A stretch of 64,000 nt of DNA, from contig CAUYUJ010007446.1 in the NCBI GenBank assembly GCA_963575745.1, positions 1,249,816-1,313,815 of the forward strand, in the 5' to 3' direction. Source of the stretch: Prorocentrum cordatum. Taxonomy: Eukaryota > Sar > Dinophyceae > Prorocentrales > Prorocentraceae. The notes beneath the pieces are model-generated. The model searched no databases, was not told the origin of the DNA, and saw nothing but the letters and a program-made list of their open reading frames with translations. Positions 32,901-43,590 of the stretch are shown here, in pieces. Each line of letters opens with the position of its first letter. Position 1 is the first letter of the stretch. The position numbers were made by a program, and so were the translations under genes.

Positions 32901-34906
32901 TCCCTGGTATTCGCCACCTCCGAAAGGGCCACTTGGGCCCAAACGCAACCTTCAACGCTCTTCCCCGCTCCGAAAGCCCAGTAGTCCCTCTCCGTTTCAG
33001 CAAAGAAAGGGTCCAACATGGGGCTGCGTAGTCTTTCCCATACACGAACAAAACTAGCGAGGAGTAGGATCGCACGATGTCCTCCTGCAGGCTTATCTAT
33101 CAGCGGAAAAGCCATCCACATAAAATGTCGCGGGAAGAGCCCGGGCCTTTCCACCGCTTCGTACAGAATACTCAGGGTGAATATGCCAGCATCTCCCAGC
33201 AGACAGATGTGCTTCGGATGGAACCCATCCAAAGTCGACGCCGTGAACTGGCAAAACTTTCTGGAAGCACTTCGAATCTCATCAACCGACGCCCTCGGGA
33301 AGCACTCACGATCAGGAACTTCCGCCACAGGTGGGGAGATCGATGCATGCCACTGCGCCTGCAAAGCCTCTGCCTCGCTGGCAAGGAGGTCATCAGGCCG
33401 ACTCGAAAAAACGCCTGGCGATCGTTCAACTATGCTGGGGTTCCAGATGTGCTGAAGCCGCGTGATTTTGTGCATTAGCTTCGCTGATCCTTTCAAGGCT
33501 TCATCGCACCGCTGGTTCCACGTCTGCGTGCGCAGCTTGGCAGCTGCACTGGTGGCATGCTCAAACTCTGTGATCAGAAAGGCTGAGAATGACGCCGCTC
33601 GGTCCCACCATGGATGATCCAGCTGAGACGGATGCGATCGGAGAAGGTCACGAAATGCTTGCACCTGCGCATCGAGTCGGACATCCAATCCTTCTCCTGG
33701 ATACTCCTCCGAAAGACACGCATGATGCAGCTCGAGCCCAGCCGTATTTCTATGTAGGACAGGGTCGTCCTGGATCGTGACTTCAAACTCATGCCACACA
33801 CGATAAAGCCACTGCCACCCACGACAAACTGCGACATCATCAGCAGCGCGAAACTTGCGTCCAAGTACTGGCACCCATCGTCGAGCCAAATACCTATCAC
33901 GCGTGCCCGACTTGAGAGGGAAGTCCAGCACCTGCGCCAGCTCCATCTCCGCATCCTGCAGGAAGACGGTCCAGGCGTGATTGAGCTTCTGCCATGCCGC
34001 GCACACACCATCATGTTCAGCAGCATGTACAGCATGTTCAACCATCTCTCGGGCCGCCCTGCACGACCGTGGCTCGCGGCGGGGACCGAAAGGTGGCAGA
34101 ACGGGGAGCCGGACGTGCGAACAATAAACCAATTGCTTCAGCTCCAATACGCCAGGCCGAAGGTGCAGTCGCACGGGTTTGTGCGGCCCTCCATGCTAGG
34201 ACTGCAAGACTCGAGCTTTATCAACCAAGCGCACCATATCATGAGAGCCAAGGAAATAATCGATCGTCGAGGCCGAATTCGACATGATGCAGGTGTGCCG
34301 CGTAGGAACCACCGCGATCAGGCCCGCCTTGCGAGTGAAGCCCGACTCCTCAAGCACCTGAGGCTCGACATTCCAATCAGCCCCCGCTAAGATGGTGCCC
34401 GACGACTTAGACGCGCTCGAGCCCAACATCTTCAGTATATGCATGTTGGCCGAGTTCAGGCCTGCTGCACAAAAGAGGTGCGCAGAGTACGCCGTGAGCT
34501 CGGGCCATCCAGGGATGTCAACCTGAACCGAGATCAGCCTGCCACGACAAATCTCGCCTCCAGTAGGGTTCCACCTTAGTCCCAGCTCCGATCGAACAAA
34601 GACGGCCACACCAGCAGAGTGCGAACCTCGATCACGCTCGAAGGAAGGGCTGCACAGCATCCGATAACCAATAGCACGAGCTGCGCGCTGAAGATCAGGA
34701 ATCGCAGCCTCCGCTGTGCCAATCTCCTGCGCACGTGCAATCAACGAGTTGGAAGCACGCAACCGTTCAAGAAGTATGGCACGGCAATTACCATTGAACG
34801 ACTCGGGAAAATGAACACTATCATCTGCGGGTGCGTCGCGAAAGCCTTTGTGCAGCGGTATCGCATGCCCATCTCCATTGACAGGCAGGCCACGCAAGAA
34901 AGGCAT
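29966..34906 (-). pseudogene. Element 2 ORF2: APE endonuclease, RT, RNase H; one TAG
   Basis: The first Met in frame (34906) precedes PFLRGLPVNG. The frame is already open back to about 35084, next to the ORF1 stop, so a downstream re-initiation or frameshift start is possible. Endonuclease: ESFNGN, ARAQE (Glu at 34726), AGADWN (Asp at 34378), TIDYF (Asp at 34261). TAG at 34198-34196 falls in the same frame between that Asp and the likely catalytic His of PHKPVRLHL; one C-to-T change from CAG would explain it. After it 1402 residues are open: RT with STLDGFHPKH, VQWDGKKYYE (motif A Asp), SSGLPAGD (motif B), SYIDDD (YIDD at 32602-32591), knuckle CPLCGGPDGLHHRLW. RNase H: VVDGS, AAEQMS, VHSDC and NRAADLHAK supply D-E-D-D. 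The C-terminal Cys/His module has CHDC, FCRRCGAY and MLRGLHP. It should encode nicking, target-primed synthesis and RNA removal. Confidence 0.9.
34196..34198 (-). other. In-frame TAG inside the element 2 endonuclease
   Basis: Frames above and below are the same (distance from this codon to the Met at 34174 is 24 nt). It separates the TIDYF and PHKPV parts of the APE active site, so termination here would give an inactive nuclease and no RT. Confidence 0.85.
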
Positions 34907-35084
34907 ATCTGCAGATAGTCCGCCCAGGCTCCTGAGACGCTCCCCCGTATTAAGTCCTTGGACGCCCAGCACATGTGGGCGCGAGGGGTCTGCCGTTGCC
35001 TGGGCTCTAGTCGAACCTGCAATCGTAGAACTTGATGAAACAGCTCCTCCAGCCAGAGGAGGGTGAGCGTCACGCCAGCGGACA

Positions 35085-36116
35085 TCAGGAAGACTTCCTC
35101 TGGCGTTTGACCCCCATGGCTTGGAGCTGCTCCTCGAACTGGCGCTTGTCCCCCGCAAGCTTGATGAGCTCCTCCACTTCCTCAGCGGACAGGCCATCGT
35201 ACATCGTAGCATCTTCGTCCTCTTCCTGTCCTGCTGGCTGTTCATCAGCTTCCGCAAGTGTCGTTGCCTCCTGTGGAGTAGACGGCGGGGTCGACTCCTT
35301 GAGCAGCTGTTGGTACTTCGCGAAAAGAGGGTTCTGCAGGAAATCCTTGACATCAGGATTCGCATCCAGAACTTCCTGCGAGAGGGTGGGGCATGGCACC
35401 GACTCCGCCGCAACGGGCATGGTCCTGCGCAGCTCCATCTCGAGGGCGTCGACCTCACGCTGCATGGCACTCTCCCTCTCGACCATCTCAGCAAGGGCGG
35501 CCTGGGCCTTTGTGATGAGCTCGTGCTGAGCCACCACCGCAGCCTTGGCCTTCTCAAGCTTCTTTTGTGCTGACTGGAGTCGAAAGGCAGCGTTGGTGTG
35601 TTGCTGGAGAGGTGGTTTGCTGCTGCGCTGGGCAGCTCGAGCCTCGCGCAACTGATCTTGCAAGCACTTCTTCGCGGGGTCAGACTCATCGACTTGCTCC
35701 ATCTGCTTGAGGGCATTTTCCAAGGACTCAATTCTGCTTGCACGCATATCATCAGGAGCATCTGAGCGATAAGCAGACTGACCATGCGCAGCGCCACCTG
35801 TTGCTGCTGAGTCCTGGCGTACCCCCGCTGCTTTGAGCCGCTGGTCAAGCTTCTTGTCCAGGGCTTGTGTGATCTGTCTGACGAGGTCAGGAGGTGGTCC
35901 CGCCGCCCATCGTCCACTCGGTCCCCTCGGGGTATTGCTGGGCGACGGCTTCTCCCACTCCTTGGCATTCTTCTTTGCTGCCTGCACCACGCGATGAGGG
36001 GCAGCAGCACCACATATGCACTTGATACGGCAGGCCCAATTCGCTGTGCGGGTGCACTGCGAGCAGGCCCACAGAGGCTGACGAGGGCCTCTGAGCACGG
36101 AACCATCGCCAGACAT
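35085..36116 (-). CDS. Element 2 ORF1: zinc-finger and coiled-coil protein
   Basis: 343 residues, start at 36116 (MSGDGSVLRGPRQPLWACSQ). This ATG is chosen because the upstream part of the open frame is translated flank plus spliced leader (VAILAQ AILAQ). Residues about 16-33 have W-x-C-x2-C...C-x-C (WACSQC, CICG), a RanBP2-like finger with unusual spacing. Residues about 80-270 are a long Ala/Glu/Gln/Lys coiled coil (SAQKKLEKAKAAVV, EMVERESAMQREVDALEMEL). An acidic segment (GQEEDEDATMYDGL) and a basic tail (GVKRQRKSS) follow. It is intact and probably acts as the RNA-binding or trimerising partner of ORF2, by analogy with LINE ORF1 proteins. Its stop is immediately followed by the open ORF2 frame. 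Confidence 0.8.
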   Translation of the reverse strand: MSGDGSVLRGPRQPLWACSQCTRTANWACRIKCICGAAAPHRVVQAAKKNAKEWEKPSPSNTPRGPSGRWAAGPPPDLVRQITQALDKKLDQRLKAAGVRQDSAATGGAAHGQSAYRSDAPDDMRASRIESLENALKQMEQVDESDPAKKCLQDQLREARAAQRSSKPPLQQHTNAAFRLQSAQKKLEKAKAAVVAQHELITKAQAALAEMVERESAMQREVDALEMELRRTMPVAAESVPCPTLSQEVLDANPDVKDFLQNPLFAKYQQLLKESTPPSTPQEATTLAEADEQPAGQEEDEDATMYDGLSAEEVEELIKLAGDKRQFEEQLQAMGVKRQRKSS

Positions 36117-36209
36117 ACTGCGGGTGTCGCGGCGGTAGCTGAAGACTGAAAGCTTTTGGCCCGCCGACGCAGGCCGTTCTGAAGTTGGCGTCGGCAAGCT
36201 CAGAAATCT

Positions 36210-36260
36210 CTGAGCCAGAACGGCTTGAGCCAAAATGGCTTGAGCCAAAATGGCTACGGA
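36210..36260 (-). other. Intact DinoSL plus two tandem older SL remnants
   Basis: Minus strand, 5' to 3': 36260-36239 is a full 22-nt DinoSL without mismatch; 36238-36224 repeats its last 15 nt (CCATTTTGGCTCAAG) exactly; 36223-36210 is a diverged third remnant (CCGTTCTGGCTCAG). Truncation after the internal GTAG fits trans-splicing of a new leader onto the AG inside the previous leader. Such relic leaders are known from dinoflagellate retroposed cDNAs. Confidence 0.93.
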
Positions 36261-36323
36261 GAGGAGGAGGAACAAAACGAGGAGGATGAGGGGGAGGAAG
36301 AAGAGGAGGACGAGGAGGAGTAA
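36261..36323 (-). repeat. (TCC)n-rich flank upstream of element 2
   Basis: On the plus strand GGA/GAG-rich sequence interrupted by AACAAAACGA; on the element strand it reads TCC and directly abuts the leader. Confidence 0.85.
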
Positions 36324-36868
36324 GTAAGACACGACTATGGGCCCGCATCCCTCTGTCCTGCTGGCACAGCCGCGGCGGAACGGACAGACCGCGCGCTCTG
36401 CATCCATATGAAGCGAATCGGTTAAATCGTGGGATTTCGAATTCAACGTTCAATGCGTGAAACCTGGAGGGTGCGCCCGTCGGACGACTAGCGAAAGTCA
36501 TGTGGTTCGAGGGGGGGTCCGCGCAAGACAGAGATAGGATCCACGACACTGTCGCACACCCAAAAATGGATCAATTTGGATCCAACGGTGTTCTCATATT
36601 TTTAGTGCACGCGGAAAAGTTTCGGCCTGGGGATGTATGTGGTGGTCATTTACTCAGGGTGCTTGTCACTACGGTCAATGCTGACCTCGCGGGCACGGCG
36701 GGCGCCTGCTCTTTCTTCTTACTCGTTTTCCCGCTTCTTTACCTAGTTTCTTTCTGCGGCGCCCGCCAGGCATTTTTTCGCCGAGTCGTCCACCTGCATA
36801 TTTGTATCCTGCTTTTCACATCGTGCACAAACGCCACAACGATCACGCTCATGTCGGTCTAACGTTTA
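36324..36868. other. No feature recognised
   Basis: Unique-looking sequence. The plus frame 36500-36862 has a hydrophobic stretch (SFFLLVFPLLYLVSF) but no recognisable family; not called. Confidence 0.4.
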
Positions 36869-36998
36869 AAACAAGAGGAGGAGGAGGAGGAGGAGGAGGA
36901 GGAGGAGGAGGAGGAGGAGGAGGAGGAGGAGAAGAGGAGGAGGAGGAGGAAAAGAGGAGGAGGAGGAGGAGGAACCGAGGAGGAGGAGGAGGGAGATG
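36869..36998 (+). repeat. (GGA)n microsatellite
   Basis: Nearly pure GGA for about 120 bp with a few GAA and GAG interruptions. Confidence 0.96.
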
Positions 36999-37540
36999 AA
37001 AATGAGGAATGAGCACGGGGCAGAGAGGAAGGCAGAGAGGTAGGAGGGAAGCTGAGGCGGCGATGGCGCGGCCGCCCTCCCCGCGGGGGTCAGCCGCGCA
37101 GCGCGGGCGCCAGCAGCTGGAATGCCTCGAGGGTGGGTGGGGGGGGGGGGCGCCCCCCCCCCTTCCCTCGCCCCTGCTCCCTCCCTCGCCTCTTCCCTCG
37201 CTCTCTTCCCCGCCGCTCCGCTCCCTCCCCCTCTCGCCCCCCGCCCTCCCCCCTTGTGGGACTGCTCTCATTTCTCGTCGCCATCCTCCTAGAAATCCTC
37301 CTCCTCCTCCTCCTCCTCCTCCTCCTCCTCATTCTCCTCCCCCCACTCCCTTCCACCCCGCTCTCCCATCCTCCTTATGCTGCCCCTCCTCGGCGTGATC
37401 CTCCTTCGTAGATTCCCCACTTCCCCCATCCGCCTTCTGTGCCCGGCCGCGCATCCCATCCCCCCCTCCTCCTCATCCTCCCTCTCCTCGTCCTCCTCCT
37501 CTTCCTGTTGCACAGCATTATCCTCCTCCATTTCGCTCAT
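36999..37540. repeat. GC-rich and TCC-rich low-complexity sequence
   Basis: G/C homopolymer runs near 37138-37162, C/T-rich to 37250, (TCC)n at 37292-37332 and imperfect TCC/CTC to 37510. Confidence 0.8.
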
Positions 37541-38090
37541 CCAGCAGTTGCACCGTTTGCTCCTACAGCTGCTCCCGATCATTCTTTTTAGATCCCCCTC
37601 CGCCTCACCGTATTATCCGCTTCTCCTCCTTCTTGGGGTCTTGCTTGGGACTTTTTCAGCTGGCGTTCCGAAACCCCGGAATTCAGCAACAACTCTACGG
37701 ATGGGCTGGCGGTTCCGTTCCACTTTCTGACGGGCATTGGACCCACGCAGTGGATTCTCGAACATCCGACGCGCGCCATGGACAGCACAACATACGAGGT
37801 GCACAATATGCGGCGGCGCCCATGCGTTACGGCCGACGGCTGTAAAACATTTTGTACGTATGCATGTGCATGTATGTGTGCTTACATGTGGCTGTGTGTG
37901 AATGTTTGTCTGTACGTACGTCTGTAGTATATATGTATGTATGTCGGTAAACTGGAATGCGCGTGCCCAAACAATTATGCACACATGCATATATGTATGC
38001 ATATATATAGACGTAGATTAGCAAACTTGGGCCATACACCGTGTGCTTCCAACAACCTATGTTGTGCAACCACTGTGGCGCAAACCATGC
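37541..38090. other. No gene seen; GTAT-rich tract
   Basis: 37855-38010 is rich in GTATGT and CATATG. 38058-38085 carries TATGTTGTGCAACC...TGTGGCGCAA, a relic of the leader motif of the repeats at 39774, 41228 and 42860. Confidence 0.5.
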
Positions 38091-38109
38091 TCCTCATTGT
38101 CAATGCAAT

Positions 38110-38167
38110 GCTGTATATATATATATATATATACACGCACACACATATATATATGTATATGTATATG

Positions 38168-38215
<48 letters not shown>
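38110..38215. repeat. (TA)n/(CA)n microsatellite
   Basis: TATATA runs, ACACAC and GTATAT blocks, then a pure TA run at 38170-38212. Confidence 0.97.
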
Positions 38216-38500
38216 CATACGCACCTCTCCGAAAGAGTAGAGCTCAGAGCCGATTGGTTGAAGGCGGCGTTTGCGATTTGTCTGGCCGTTTCGCTAGGCA
38301 CATCCTCGAACTTCTTAAAGTCGGCGGCGCCCCTCACGCAGATCGTGACGTCTGGGTCCAAAAGCACATTCTGGAATTTCAACATTCTAACATACAACCT
38401 TCAAAAGCACATTGTAATTTCAATGATTTTGACACCGATTCTCAGAGAATGGCGATTTCGCCTGAGACATCCTCCCAAAATCGAACCCCGACGTACCTTC
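38216..38500. other. No feature recognised
   Basis: Unique-looking sequence between microsatellites. No coding motif seen on either strand. Confidence 0.35.
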
Positions 38501-38509
38501 TGGTACCCC

Positions 38510-38845
38510 AGACCCCGCCTCGGAGCCTCTTGGGAGCCTCCTGGAACCTCCTGGGGCCTCCTGGGGCTTTCCCTGCCTCGGAGCCTCCTGGGGGTCTCCT
38601 GGAACCTCCTGGGGCCTCCTGCGGCCTCCTGGAGCCTCTTGGGACCTCCTGGAGCCTCCTGGGGTCTTCTGGGGCCTCCTCAGGCCGCCTGGGGCCTCAG
38701 AACTACATGCACACACAGAGACACAAATCACACCCAACACATCACACGCTAGACAAACATAACACACACACACAACACCTACAACGCACAGAAAACACGC
38801 ACAACAGAGAGCACACATCACACACACACACAACACTCACAATCC
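38510..38845 (-). repeat. Inverted AAGAGGCCCC-type minisatellite followed by (CA)n
   Basis: CTCCTGGAGCCTCTTGGGAC-type 12-bp units to 38700, then ACACA-rich sequence to 38843. Confidence 0.8.
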
Positions 38846-39139
38846 CGGGGCCTCCTGGAGCCTCTTCCGGTATCCAAGTCGGGCCTCCTGAAGTTTCCTG
38901 GGGGGCCCTGGTACACACATCGCAAGGTGTGGCAACCCCACTTGCGCTCGAGTGCGACCTCGATCTTAGATTCTTCGGGGTTCACCTCCTGCCTCTTCCC
39001 CTTCTTTTAGGCACGCCCTTGCGGCGCCGCCCCAGCTTCCCTTTCTCCATCTCCGATCCTGCAGTAATGGTATCTTCCTGCTTCGAACGCCCTTTTCAGG
39101 TTTTTTTTGGTATGAGCCTGGGCACACACGTGCCACTTG

Positions 39140-39235
39140 TTTATATATGGTCCCGGGCTCCGGGCCCACGGGCCCCCCCCCCCCCAGATGGTATGGTCCC
39201 AGGATCCTCGGGCCCCCCCCCCCCAGATGGTATGG
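39140..39235. repeat. 35-bp duplication with C runs
   Basis: CCCCAGATGGTATGGTCCCA occurs twice (39182 and 39221), each followed by G and preceded by 9-12 C. Confidence 0.85.
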
Positions 39236-39239
39236 TCCC

Positions 39240-39309
39240 AGAGACGACGACGACGACGACGACGACGACGAGGACGACGATGACGACGACGACGACGACG
39301 GCGACGACT

Positions 39310-39349
<40 letters not shown>

Positions 39350-39530
39350 TCACGACGACGACGACGACGGCTGCGGCGGCGACGACGCCAGCGGCGGCGG
39401 CGGCGGCGACGGCGACGACGACGATGACGACGACGACGAGGACGACGAGGACGACGAGGACGACGAGGACGACGAGGACGACGAGGACGACGAGACGACG
39501 ACGAGACGACGAGGACGACGACGACGACCT
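39240..39530 (+). repeat. (GAC)n microsatellite
   Basis: GAC triplets with GGC, GAT and GAG interruptions, including a GACGAG sub-block at 39440-39510. Confidence 0.97.
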
Positions 39531-39720
39531 CTGAACCACCACAGCACCACACCACATCCACAGGGGGGGGGAGGGGGGCACCGCAGCGCAGCACCACGCC
39601 ACGCCCACCTCTGAACCACCACAGCACCACACCACATCCACAGGGGGGGGAGGGGGGCACCGCAGCGCAGCACCACGCCACGCCCACAGGGGGGGGCGGG
39701 GGGGACCATCGCGCGGGGGG
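39531..39720. repeat. 80-bp direct duplication with G runs
   Basis: CTCTGAACCACCACAGCACC through GCAGCACCACGCCACGCCCA at 39531-39607 is repeated at 39611-39690. Confidence 0.9.
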
Positions 39721-39773
39721 GGGGGGCCCAATGGCATCAGCATTGGGGGGGGGGGCCCAAGCCCTGGACGACC

Positions 39774-41090
39774 AGTGTGGTGCGAAATGGTTGGTGCAAT
39801 CCATCTGGTGCGACCTATGTGGTGCAAAAAATCACTTGCCGAACTTGAAATTGTCAACTCCACTGCTCGCGCAATCATCCCACCCAACCACCCGCAACTT
39901 GGTTTGCAAAACCCATGCGGGACCGAGCACAGATATCGCTCCGGGGTCGTCTTGGAGCCCTCGGGGGCGGCTCAAGAGTGCCCCAAGAAGGCCGGAGAAG
40001 CAAGACGGCCGACGACGACGACGACGACGACGACGGCGGCGACGACGACGACGCTGACGTCGACGACGACGAAGACGACGACGCCGACGCCGACGCCGAC
40101 GAAGACGACGTCGCCAACGAAGACGACGACGAGGGAGGAGGGAGGATGACGACGGCGACAACGACGACAACGGCGACAACGAGGGAGGAGGGAGGACGGA
40201 GGACGGCGACGACGCGAACGACGAAGAAGGAGGAAGGACGGCGACGCCGACGACGACAACGACGAGGGAGGAGGGAAGACGACGACGAGACGATGACGAC
40301 AACGACGACGACGAGGGCGACGAAATAGGAGGGACGACGACGAGACGCCGACGACGGACGACGACGACGAGGGAGGAGGAGGAAGGACGACCACGGCGAC
40401 AACGACGACGGAAACGACCACGACGCCGAAGAGGACGACGACGACGAACACGAGGAAAGACACAGGACGACGTAGGCGACGACGACGACGACGACGCGGG
40501 AGGAGGGAGGACCGCGACGACGACGACGACGACGCCGCAAGAGCGCGCGCGCACGCTTTTATTGAAAAACCGTGTTGCGAAACCTTGTGTTTTTGTAGGT
40601 TTCTTGGACGCGCGATTTTGAAACCCTTCCGAAACCGATGGGTTTTGAAGGATTTCGGCGTACGCGCGCGACGACGCGCGCGTCTGCACTTCGTCCCATT
40701 TTTTGCAAGGGATTCTCGCGACGGCACACGCGCAAGGGCGTTCGACAGATTTCGACATGCGCGCGCGCACCGCCCGTTTGGTAGCATGTTGTGAAATCTT
40801 GAAAAACCAATGGTTTTCTTAAGATTTCGCAAGAGCTCACGCGTAAGCTTTTTTTAGCAAATCAGTGTTACGAGACCCTGTGTTTTTTTGTAGGTTTTTT
40901 GGAAACTCGATTGCGAAATCCTTCCGGCACCGACGGTTTTTGAAGGATTTCGGCATGCGCGCGCGACGACGCGCGCGCGCGCACTTCGTCTCATTTTTTG
41001 CTAGGAATTAGTGAACAAGTGTTATCTTAGAACAAAACTAACATGTCGCCGCATAGTGTTTTTTATAAAGGAACCTCAGGGGGGGGATAC
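39774..41090 (+). repeat. Composite repeat unit A (leader, GAC tract, 290-bp tails)
   Basis: Leader with ATGTGGTGCAAAA, CCACTGCTCGCGCAA, CCCGCAACTTGGTTTGCAAA (39774-39930); GAC-rich tract 40010-40535; then two roughly 290-bp tail copies (40545 and 40850) with GAAACCTTGTGTTTTTGTAG, GAAGGATTTCGGC and CGACGACGCGCGCG. The whole order recurs in unit B. Confidence 0.9.
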
Positions 41091-41227
41091 CGGTTGGCCT
41101 GGGACATTGCGATTTTATATTTCGGATGGAAATGTGGTCATAATCATATGTGATTTACATAGCCGAAAGGGGTGGCGATAACGCTGGGGGGGGGGGTAGT
41201 GTCGATTCTCTTTTTCCGAAAGGAGAA

Positions 41228-42710
41228 TCAATGTTGTGCAATCTATGTCATATGTATATGTGTGGTGCAATCTATGTGGTGCAATTCATTTCTGTTCGCA
41301 GTGAGTTGTCCACTCCACTGCTCGCGCAAACATCCCACCCCCCCACCCGCAACTTGGTTTGCAAAATCTCTCAAGACCGTGACGGTGGGTACCACATGGC
41401 ACTTGGCAACAGCAGCGACGCCGACGACGACAGCGACAACGACGATGACGACGCCGCCGACAACGACTACGACGACACCGACGACGTCTCCAACGACTTC
41501 GACGACGCCGACAACGACGACGACGACGACGACACCGACGACGACGACGACACCGACGCCGACGACGACGACGATGACAACGACGACGACGATGACGACG
41601 CCGACGACGACGATAACGACGACACCGACGACGACAACGTCAACGACGCCGACGACGACGACGACGACGACGGCGGCGACGACGACGACGCCGACGTCGA
41701 CGACGACGAATACGACAACGACGCCGACGCGACGACGAAGACGACGACGACGTCGCCAACGAAGACAACGAGGAAGGAGGGAGGACGACGACGGCGACCA
41801 CGACGACAACGACGAGGGAGGACGGAGGACGGCGACGACGCGAACGACGAAGAAGGAGGAAGGACGGCGACGCCGACGACGGCAACGACGAGGGAGGAGG
41901 GAAGACGACGACGACGACGACAACGACGACGACGACGACGGCGACGAAATAGGAGGGACGACGACGAGACGCCGACGACGGACGACCACGACGACGAGGG
42001 AGAGGAGGAAGGACGACCACGGCGACAACGACGACGGAAACGACCACGACGCCAAAGAGGACGACGACGACGAACACGAGGAAAGACAGAGGACGACGTA
42101 GGCGACGACGACGACGACAACGACGCGGGAGGAGGGAGGACGGCGACGACGACGACGACGACGACGCAAGAGCGTGCGCGCACCCTTTTGTTGAAAACCC
42201 GTGTTGCGAAACCTTGTGTTTTTGTAGGTTTTTTTGACGCACGGTTTTGAAACCCTTCCGGAACCTATGGGTTTTGAAGGTTGTCGGCGTACGCGCGCGA
42301 CGACGCGCGCGTCTGCACTTCGTCCCAGTTTTTGCAAGGGATTCTCGCGACGGCACACGCGCAAGGGCGTTCGACAGATTTCGACATGAGCGCGCGCGAC
42401 GCCCGTTTGGTAGCATTTTGTGAAAATCTTGAAAAACCTATGGTTTCCTCAAGATTTCGCAAGAGCTTTCGCAGACGTTTTTTTAGCAACTCTGTGTTGC
42501 GAAACCCTGTGTTTTTGTATGTTTTTTGGGAAACTCGATTGCGAAATCCTTCCCGCACCGAAAGTTTTTGAAGGATTTCGGCATGCGCGCGCGACGACTC
42601 GCGCGTGTGCAATTCGTCTCATTTTTTGCAAAAGATTCGTGAACAAATATTATGTTAGAACAGAAAATGTCACCGCATAGTGTTTTTCACAAGGGAACCT
42701 CACAAAGGGG
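41228..42710 (+). repeat. Composite repeat unit B
   Basis: Same order as unit A: leader 41228-41400, GAC tract 41415-42165, tail copies 42185 and 42480, ending near the shared CATAGTGTTTTTCACAAGGG (unit A: CATAGTGTTTTTTATAAAGG). Offset from unit A is roughly 1.45-1.65 kb, varying with GAC tract length. Confidence 0.9.
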
Positions 42711-42859
42711 GGGGAACCTGGCCTGGCCGGGATGGTACGATTTCATACTTAGGATGGACGAGTGGTCAGCATCATATATGATTCACATACCCGAAAAGGG
42801 TGCTGATAAGTCCGGGGGGGAGGGGGTAGAGTCTATTCTCTTTGTAAAAAAAGGAGAAT

Positions 42860-43060
42860 TTGCGTGGCGCAACCGATGTCGTGCAACCCCTGGTTTATGT
42901 AGTCTACGTTTTACGGAACATATGTTGCACAGCCGGTGCAGTCGATGTGGTGCAAGTGGGTCTTATAAACGACGTAAAACATTTCATAAATTTCGCAAAC
43001 GCCCCAACCACCCACCCACCCGCAAGTTGGTTTGCAAAGCCCATGCGGCGGCGACTGCGA
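42860..43060 (+). repeat. Composite repeat unit C (leader only)
   Basis: GTGGCGCAACCGATGTCGTG, CGATGTGGTGCAAGTGGG and CCCGCAAGTTGGTTTGCAAA match the leaders of units A and B. No GAC tract follows. Confidence 0.8.
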
Positions 43061-43067
43061 TGAATGC

Positions 43068-43355
43068 TTATCGTTGGCTGGTGCATCTCTGCGGCCGCGC
43101 TCGCCCGCGCATGCTCGCGAGCGCGCCGGCCAACGAATTTGGCGCGGACGCCGCGGCCGCGGTGGTGCTGACCGCTGGGCACTCCCCAACGGGCTCCTCA
43201 GTGCGGGTCGGCGACTTGGGCGGGCGCAATATCATGGCGACGCCGACCGCGGTAGACGCGATTATGAACGCAGCGATGACGGCGACGATGGTGGCAAGGC
43301 CAATGACGGCGCCGACGTCGATCACGCCCGCCGATAACGATGACGATGTCCTCAC
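43068..43355 (-). CDS. Possible small membrane-protein exon (weak)
   Basis: A 95-residue minus-strand frame (MRTSSSLSAGVIDVGAVIGL) contains one convincing transmembrane-length hydrophobic stretch of about 30 residues (GAVIGLATIVAVIAAFII, then ASTAVGVAMIL), followed by a Pro/Thr/Ser-rich tail. Codons favour C or G at position three. The opposite strand is also open with the same bias (42652-43521), so strand choice rests only on the hydrophobic pattern. It lies between two repeat families in locally unique sequence. It could be a chance frame in GC-rich DNA, or a partial exon. Confidence 0.2.
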   Translation of the reverse strand: MRTSSSLSAGVIDVGAVIGLATIVAVIAAFIIASTAVGVAMILRPPKSPTRTEEPVGECPAVSTTAAAASAPNSLAGALASMRGRARPQRCTSQR

Positions 43356-43590
43356 GTCGGCGATGAAGCTTTTTGACGGGGTTCAGCGCGCGCGCGGCAG
43401 ACGCGCGCGAGTGGCCCGCGCGGTCTTATTTGACGTGGATCGTGCCCCCCCTCCCGCCCGAGCTCGCGCGGAAGGCCTGAACTCGCCATGCGGCGCGAAA
43501 TTCTTGCTTGGCATGACTTGATGACGATGTTGGTAACAATAATGGTAGCAAGTGTAAGACTACATGTAATAATACCGATATAAGTACCTA
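43356..43590. other. No feature recognised
   Basis: Locally unique, GC-rich sequence leading into the duplicated module that starts at 43591. Confidence 0.35.

Larger units (their letters stand above)
29940..36260 (-). mobile_element. LINE element 2, near-intact, with DinoSL 5' end
   Basis: About 6.3 kb. In element orientation: (TCC)n flank, intact DinoSL (36260-36239), two older leader remnants, ORF1 (36116-35085), ORF2 (about 35084/34906 to 29966), a short 3' region ending GGGGAAAAAATCC, then (TCC)n again. Only one in-frame stop was found in ORF2 and none in ORF1. An 18-mer (CTCCTCCTCGTCCTCCTC) is present in both flanks, but in microsatellite context it cannot be claimed as a target-site duplication. 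Confidence 0.92.

Noticed and set aside
35085-36106. First part of the minus frame 34196-36106 as coding
   Set aside because: It is the shadow of ORF1 of element 2; the endonuclease part begins only near 34906-35084.
36265-36318. A target-site duplication for element 2 from the shared 18-mer CTCCTCCTCGTCCTCCTC
   Set aside because: The 18-mer is not adjacent to the leader, and TCC-rich flanks would share such strings by chance.
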